Assembly: GCA_002943765.1 (NCBI GenBank)
Contig: PQWQ01000028.1
Location: 1-64,000 of the forward strand
DNA from: Psoroptes ovis
Taxonomy: Eukaryota > Arthropoda > Arachnida > Sarcoptiformes > Psoroptidae
Reading direction: 5' to 3'
DNA length: 64,000 nt
The position numbers and the translations under genes were made by a program. The notes beneath the pieces were generated by a model. That model did no database searches and was not told where the DNA came from. It worked only from the letters and a program-made list of their open reading frames with translations. This document shows, one piece after another, positions 58,490 through 64,000 of the stretch; position 1 is the stretch's first letter, and each line of letters opens with the position of its first letter.

Positions 58490-61400
58490 TCAAAAATTAC
58501 CATCATCCCATTCTAATTCTGTACGAATCGATTTATTCGATTTTGTATGATGATGATGATGATGATGGTGATGATGATCCATCGATGTAACAACAACATC
58601 TTCTTCACTTGTTTCACAATCTTCATGATAACTGCTTGCATCATCCACTGAACTATCACTATCATCATCATCATCATTCATTGGTTGATGTTCATTTTCT
58701 TGATGTTCAATTTGCTGTAAATAATTTTTATAGTGAATTATTCATTAATTAATATTAATTTGAAAAAGTTAAATAAAATAATTTTTTTTTTTAGTTTTTT
58801 TCTCAAGAATTTTATAATGAAAGAGTTTTTTTTTTCTTGTATTTACATTCAATTGTAAAATCATTATAAATTTTAATTAAGAATGATTGAAGTGAGTAAG
58901 GAAAAAGCAAAGAAACAAAAAGAAAAACTTACATCAAGAGGATTAACAGTAATGTTTAATGAATTATCATCCCATGCCATTTCTTGATCATCATTTGTTT
59001 GATCATTATTACGATAATGTGCTGAACGTATACGTATTACACCCAGTACAATCATGAATACAAGAAAACCTACACAAACTACAATTATAATTGTAACTGC
59101 ATGACCTAAATTGAAATTGAAAAATTGAAAATAAATCATTAAAATTTATAATTATAATTATTATTATATCATCATCATATATCATATGATACATACTTGG
59201 TGTAGTTCGAACAAAATTATCATTCGAATCGACTGTAATACTATTATCAAAAAATCTAGCCACATTTTTGATGATTGGTTCTTTCATTTCAACTTTATGT
59301 TCATTTAAACGAGCATTAGCAACGTATGATGTTGGTACATTATTTCCATTATTCATATTAGTATTAATATTTCCATTATTATCATTCATTTGTGATGATA
59401 ATGATGATGACGCTGATGGTGATGATGATAATTTCGTTGCTTCAATTGGTGACTGTTCAATTTTCGGATGTATAACCGTTAATGTTTGAATATAATCATT
59501 ACTATTAAAACGTTTATTCAATTCTGAACAAATTAATTTAAATGCACGATTCAAATAATATGCCGGTTTATGATTAAAATAGATTATTTGTCGTATTATT
59601 TGATTATAATTATGTACTGAATCGGCTCCTGAATTTATGAATTTGTGTGATGGACAATTTTTTTCGTTTTTGAGTTTAATTATGGAGAATGGAAAATGTT
59701 TAAATTAAAATTTAATAATTAATTTCTATAATTATGAATACATACCATAGATAATAATACCATCTTTAGCTTCTTTATAATGTATATTTAAATTTTCCAT
59801 CATTTGATTTGGTAAACGAAAATATTCATGATCTGGATTCAATGGTGGATATACATTTATATTACAGCTATCTAGCTTATGTTCACCAATTAATTTAACA
59901 ATATTTGATGGTACATCATTATTATTATTATTATTACTGTCATCATCATTCTCATTATTATCATTATTATTATTATTGATATTTACATTATTGTTATTAT
60001 CATTATTTTCATTTTCTTGATTGATATAGATCGATACCGAAGAAAATAATTCAATTCCTTGCATAAATGATTCATATTCACGTGCCAAATTTGGTGTACC
60101 ATTGATCAATATGATCGGTGGATCGGCCGGCATTACCATTACATATGTATCGACTTGTGGTACTTTTATTTTTTTACCATTTGAACAACTGTGAATTTTG
60201 CAATTTCAAATTTACCGAATTGAAACTTTACAAAATAAAAAAAAATAATTGAAATAATAAACTTACGTTACCCATGTTGATATTTTCAAACTACGACGTC
60301 CAGGTGTTGGATATTCTCTTGAATTAATATATGATATTTGTGAAATTACATCTTCAACATCGATCGATTCTTTTCCGGTGATAAGAATGGAAGAAGAATC
60401 ACTACTTGTCAGCACATCAATGCCTGAATCAATCGAATCTGAACTAGGCTGTCGAAGTCCTTCTTTACAACGATGAAGACATTTGAATATATCGGGATTT
60501 TCTGTTTGTCCTTTCAACAATGTCAATCCGGCCAAAAATCCACGAAAGAAAAAATTCATTTTCGATTTTTTACCTTCCCAACAAGCACCAACACTGAATG
60601 TTGTTTTGACATCTTTCACAGCATGCAATGGCCAATCATCAACAATTTCAGGATTTGTCGATGTATTATGAAAACGTATGCCATCAACAAATAATGTTGC
60701 ATCAGGGAAATTCATACTGATAGCATAATGATGCCATTCATTATCACATGCTTGTGATAATTTCCATCGATATTCGGCTGGCTTAAATACTGTATGCTTT
60801 TCTTCATTATATTCACGTCGTAATAGCAATATTAAACGACAATTTCGTACAAATAAAGAATAATGATGTCGATTTTTTTCTGTTATTATTTAAAAGTATT
60901 AATAATGATAATAATAGTATTAAATAATAAAAACAAATTTCAAAATTTTGGAAAGAAGTGAAATAAATAAATAAAATAAAACACTTACTATGATCATCTG
61001 CATTACAAATAATATGTTCTTTAATATGTTTATTCGATTGATCTAATGGTGGTTCATGTTTCATCCAAAATGCGATCGTAAATTTACTTGTCAAATTATG
61101 ATCAAAAACATTTTCAGGAACAATAACTGCATTTGTTGTACCATCAAATTCATAAATTTCATCACTTTCACGTCCTTCATCCGTAGGCAAATCACGTATC
61201 CATTCGGAACCAGTTGTTGGTGATGGTAATAAATCGATGCTTTCAACGCTGGCTCCTAAAATCACATTAATTATTTTTTATTATTATTATTAATAAAAAC
61301 GAAATAAAATAAAATGAGAATATTATTATTTTTTAATTTTATTAATTGAAATCAATTTTAATATTGATAATAATAATAATAATAATATAAATTGTTAATA

Positions 61401-63195
61401 TTAATAATATTACTTTATCATTATCGTTTACACACACACACAAACACACACACAAACTCACACACACACAGAATAATAATAATAATAATAATAATAAACA
61501 ATTCCCATATCAATAAACATAAACATTAAATGAAAAAAAAAAAACTTACCACAAAGTTTTCGTTGTGATTCAATCGAATATGTATCTCGATCACAACCTT
61601 TACCAATATGATGTGTTGCTAATGACATTCGTACAGTAACATTTTCGGTTTCACATGGAAAATCACATAATTGTAATTCAGCATCCGGCACTAAAACTCT
61701 TGAACCAGATCCTGGTATATATTCCATACGTTCAGGTATACCTTATATGTTTGATACATAAAACATAAAATGAATAATGAAAAATGATAAGAAGAATAAA
61801 TGGGAAAAAAAATATAAAAATTCATTCATTTATTTTAATGATATCATTAATAATAATCATAATAATAATAAATGATAATAATATATGAATAATAATATTT
61901 TGGAAAAAATGAAAATTTCTTCTTCATAAAATATACATGTTTGGGCATACATTCAACGATATAATATTCAAAATATGCATATTACTATTTGACATATTTG
62001 ATTGATGATACCAGAGAAAAATGAATAAAATAAATAAGAAAATGTTGTTTGAAACACATTCCCTTTGATATTTTAAATGAAAAATTTTCACCCTAAGAAA
62101 CATATAAGACATGCACACACACACACACACACATAAATATATTTAAATGGAAAAGAAAAATATTGAAATTCAAATATTGAAATATTGAAATGCAAAGACA
62201 ACATGCGTACATGTTTTGGTCTATATTATTGTCTTTGAATTTTTGATTTTGAAAAATCAAAATCAAAATTAAATAAATGGATGAATAAATAAATGAATGA
62301 TCTATCATTAAATTTATTTATTGTATTTACCTTTCCATCCTAATGTACAAACTTTATTAATTTTTATATTAACAATAGCCGGTTTTGATCTTTTCATTCC
62401 ACAATCATAAGCAACAATTTCCAATATATGATTATGTGATTCTTTATAATATAATGCTCTAGTATTTTTTATATTACCATTTGAATCGATAACAAATGGT
62501 GTATTCAATTTATTACCACCAATAATTTCATATTTGCATATTTCACTATATTTCAAACTACAATCATGATCGATAGCTTCTACTTGAATGATTGGATCAA
62601 TAATACGACCTTCATTAACGGTAACGACATATGAATCTTGACGAAATATCGGTGCAAATTCATTAACATCTTCAACAGTAACATGTACGGTTGTGCTGAA
62701 TTTTTTTTGAAAATGGAATAATTTTAAAGCGGGAAAAAAAGGAAATATTTCAATGATTCAATCGAAATAATTTAAAATAAAAAATTGAATTTTGGTGAAA
62801 ATAAACTTACTTTGGTGAATGTTGTCCATTACACGAAATAGCTCTCATTGTAAAATGATAAGAACGTTTTTTTTCACAATTAAGATCTCGTTTAGCTTGA
62901 ATGATGGCTTCACCATTCGTATGATCAGTGATTTGTATTTCAAATGGTATATCATTATGATGTTTATTTATTATTTCAATATTACATAATTCAGCTATTT
63001 AAATTTTTCAATTAAAAAATTTTCATTTAAAAAAAACAAACAATATTTTCAATTTTGAAAATTTCAATTATCCAAATCCAATTCAACTTACCATCAATTA
63101 CTTTAATTCTAGGTGATATAATAACTGTACGATCATTCTCCTTGACAATAGCATGATAACCATCATCAGGTTTTTGTAAATCAAATCGTGGAACT
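58490..63195 (-). CDS. CLSTN: Calsyntenin (5' end beyond the window)
   Basis: About ten exons on the minus strand. From the N-terminal side: two cadherin repeats (VTVEDVNEFAPIFRQDSYVV; IQVEAIDHDCSLKYSEICKY), then IEYxPGSGSR-type and HHIGKGCDRDTYSIESQRKL segments. The LamG-like domain follows (KFTIAFWMKHEPPLDQ; CDNEWHHYAISMNFPDATLF; FSVGACWEGKKSK), then a second extracellular domain (DSCNINVYPPLNPDHEYFRL). One membrane helix (AVTIIIVVCVGFLVFMIVLG) leads to the cytosolic tail with two kinesin-light-chain binding motifs, MAWDDNSLNITVNPLD and LEWDDGNF at the very C-terminus. Calsyntenins are type I neuronal proteins that carry APP-type cargo on kinesin-1 and act at synapses. The exon starting at 63195 is preceded by an AG acceptor, so the signal-peptide exon lies further upstream, probably past 64,000. 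A His-rich and Asp/Ser-rich insert precedes the last motif. Confidence 0.95.
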
Positions 63196-64000
63196 AATCA
63201 TTTGATTTTTTATGTGGGTAATTGGAAAAAAATTGAAATTGAAAAATTAATGAAAAAAAATCCAATTATCCAATTCAAATTGAAAGCAAATCAAATATAA
63301 ATATATCAAAATTGAATTTTTTTACACAAAGATTGAATCTGTTACCAAACTATTCAATATTTGTTCAAATATTTGCATTTGAATATCTCTATTTCAGAAA
63401 ATTGAAAAATATATTAAAAAAAAAATAATGATAAAAAAATTGAAAATTGAATTTCAAGTATCAAATAAATGAATAAATGGATGTTTGATGAAAGAATTTG
63501 ACAATGAATTTCAATCATCATTCAGTGAATTGAATATTTCTATTCAACTTGAATAAACTTGGATAGACATGTTTACAACAAACAATATATTCAAAATTTG
63601 AAATGATTCAATTCAAAGATAGAGATACAAAATTTCGGACAAAAGAATTATCGCCGTTATCTCGCAATGAATATAAAATGAATTTATTTTTTCAATATTT
63701 TTTTGGTCTTCTTGTCACAAAATTTTGATCATCATTAAAAAGAATGACCATGAATAATAATGAATTTTTTTTTTTTTTTTTTTGAAAAAAAAAATTCAAT
63801 CAAATGTCCATCAATGATTGGCGATATCATCAGCATGGTAATGTAAGCACCAGCGACAACCAAACATCAACGCAAAATATGAACAATGAATGCATGCCAA
63901 TGCTGATAATGATTGAATCTATGAATTTTAAGCATTTTTTGAAATTTCTTAAATTTTTGAAATTTTCAAAATTTTAAAATTCACGAAAATTCTGAAATTT
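63196..64000. other. Calsyntenin 5' intron / upstream sequence
   Basis: AT-rich sequence with a poly-T of about 19 near 63,765. No signal-peptide-coding exon could be recognised on the minus strand, which suggests this is part of the first calsyntenin intron. Nothing else seen. Confidence 0.5.

Noticed and set aside
62093..62308. CA/GT-repeat-derived frames with a run of MCVCVCV-type residues
   Set aside because: Microsatellite translation within a calsyntenin intron.

Overview
This window is eukaryotic nuclear DNA. It is very AT-rich, with intron-split genes, mostly short GT-AG introns (about 45-90 bp), and host proteins full of Asn/Gln/Asp/Ser homopolymer tracts. The gene complement is metazoan: a nicotinic acetylcholine receptor, calsyntenin, MOB2, GNPTAB and TMEM63. 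Small dense genes, about 30 percent GC and insect-like MOB2 and nAChR sequences suggest an acariform mite of the dust-mite or scab-mite type. That taxonomic placement is an inference, not a measurement.

Layout. Positions 1-11,894 are one large tandem satellite. It has a monomer of about 35 bp with three interchangeable variable boxes, and clear higher-order repeats on the right side. A gene-poor, pyrimidine-rich transition (11.9-14.5 kb) follows. From 14.5 to 64 kb the window is euchromatic and gene-dense. In order: prothymosin-like acidic protein (+), DERA aldolase (-), TBC1D23 (-), FHIP2/FAM160B (+), protein phosphatase 5 (+), PPP1R16/TIMAP-type PP1 targeting subunit (-), TMEM63 mechanosensitive channel (-), nAChR alpha subunit (-), an intact mariner transposon (+), MOB2 (-), SmB/SNRPB (-), importin-7/8 (-), mitochondrial ribosomal protein mS31 (+), GNPTAB (-) and calsyntenin (-, 5' end beyond the window). 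Splice junctions were placed by hand, and nine of the multi-exon genes gave an in-frame full-length protein. TBC1D23 and FHIP2, and importin-7 and mS31, are divergent pairs. DERA and the prothymosin-like gene, PP5 and PPP1R16, and mS31 and GNPTAB are convergent pairs.

The genes form no operon-like pathway, but two themes recur. One is Golgi/endosome/lysosome traffic (TBC1D23, FHIP2, GNPTAB, calsyntenin). The other is PPP-family phosphatase control (PP5 next to a PP1 targeting subunit). The most notable points are the higher-order satellite, a structurally complete mariner with TA duplications, two roughly 80-bp palindromic mariner-type MITEs resembling the human MADE1 design, an nAChR alpha subunit with valine at the usually invariant 9' leucine of M2, and a prothymosin-alpha-like gene.
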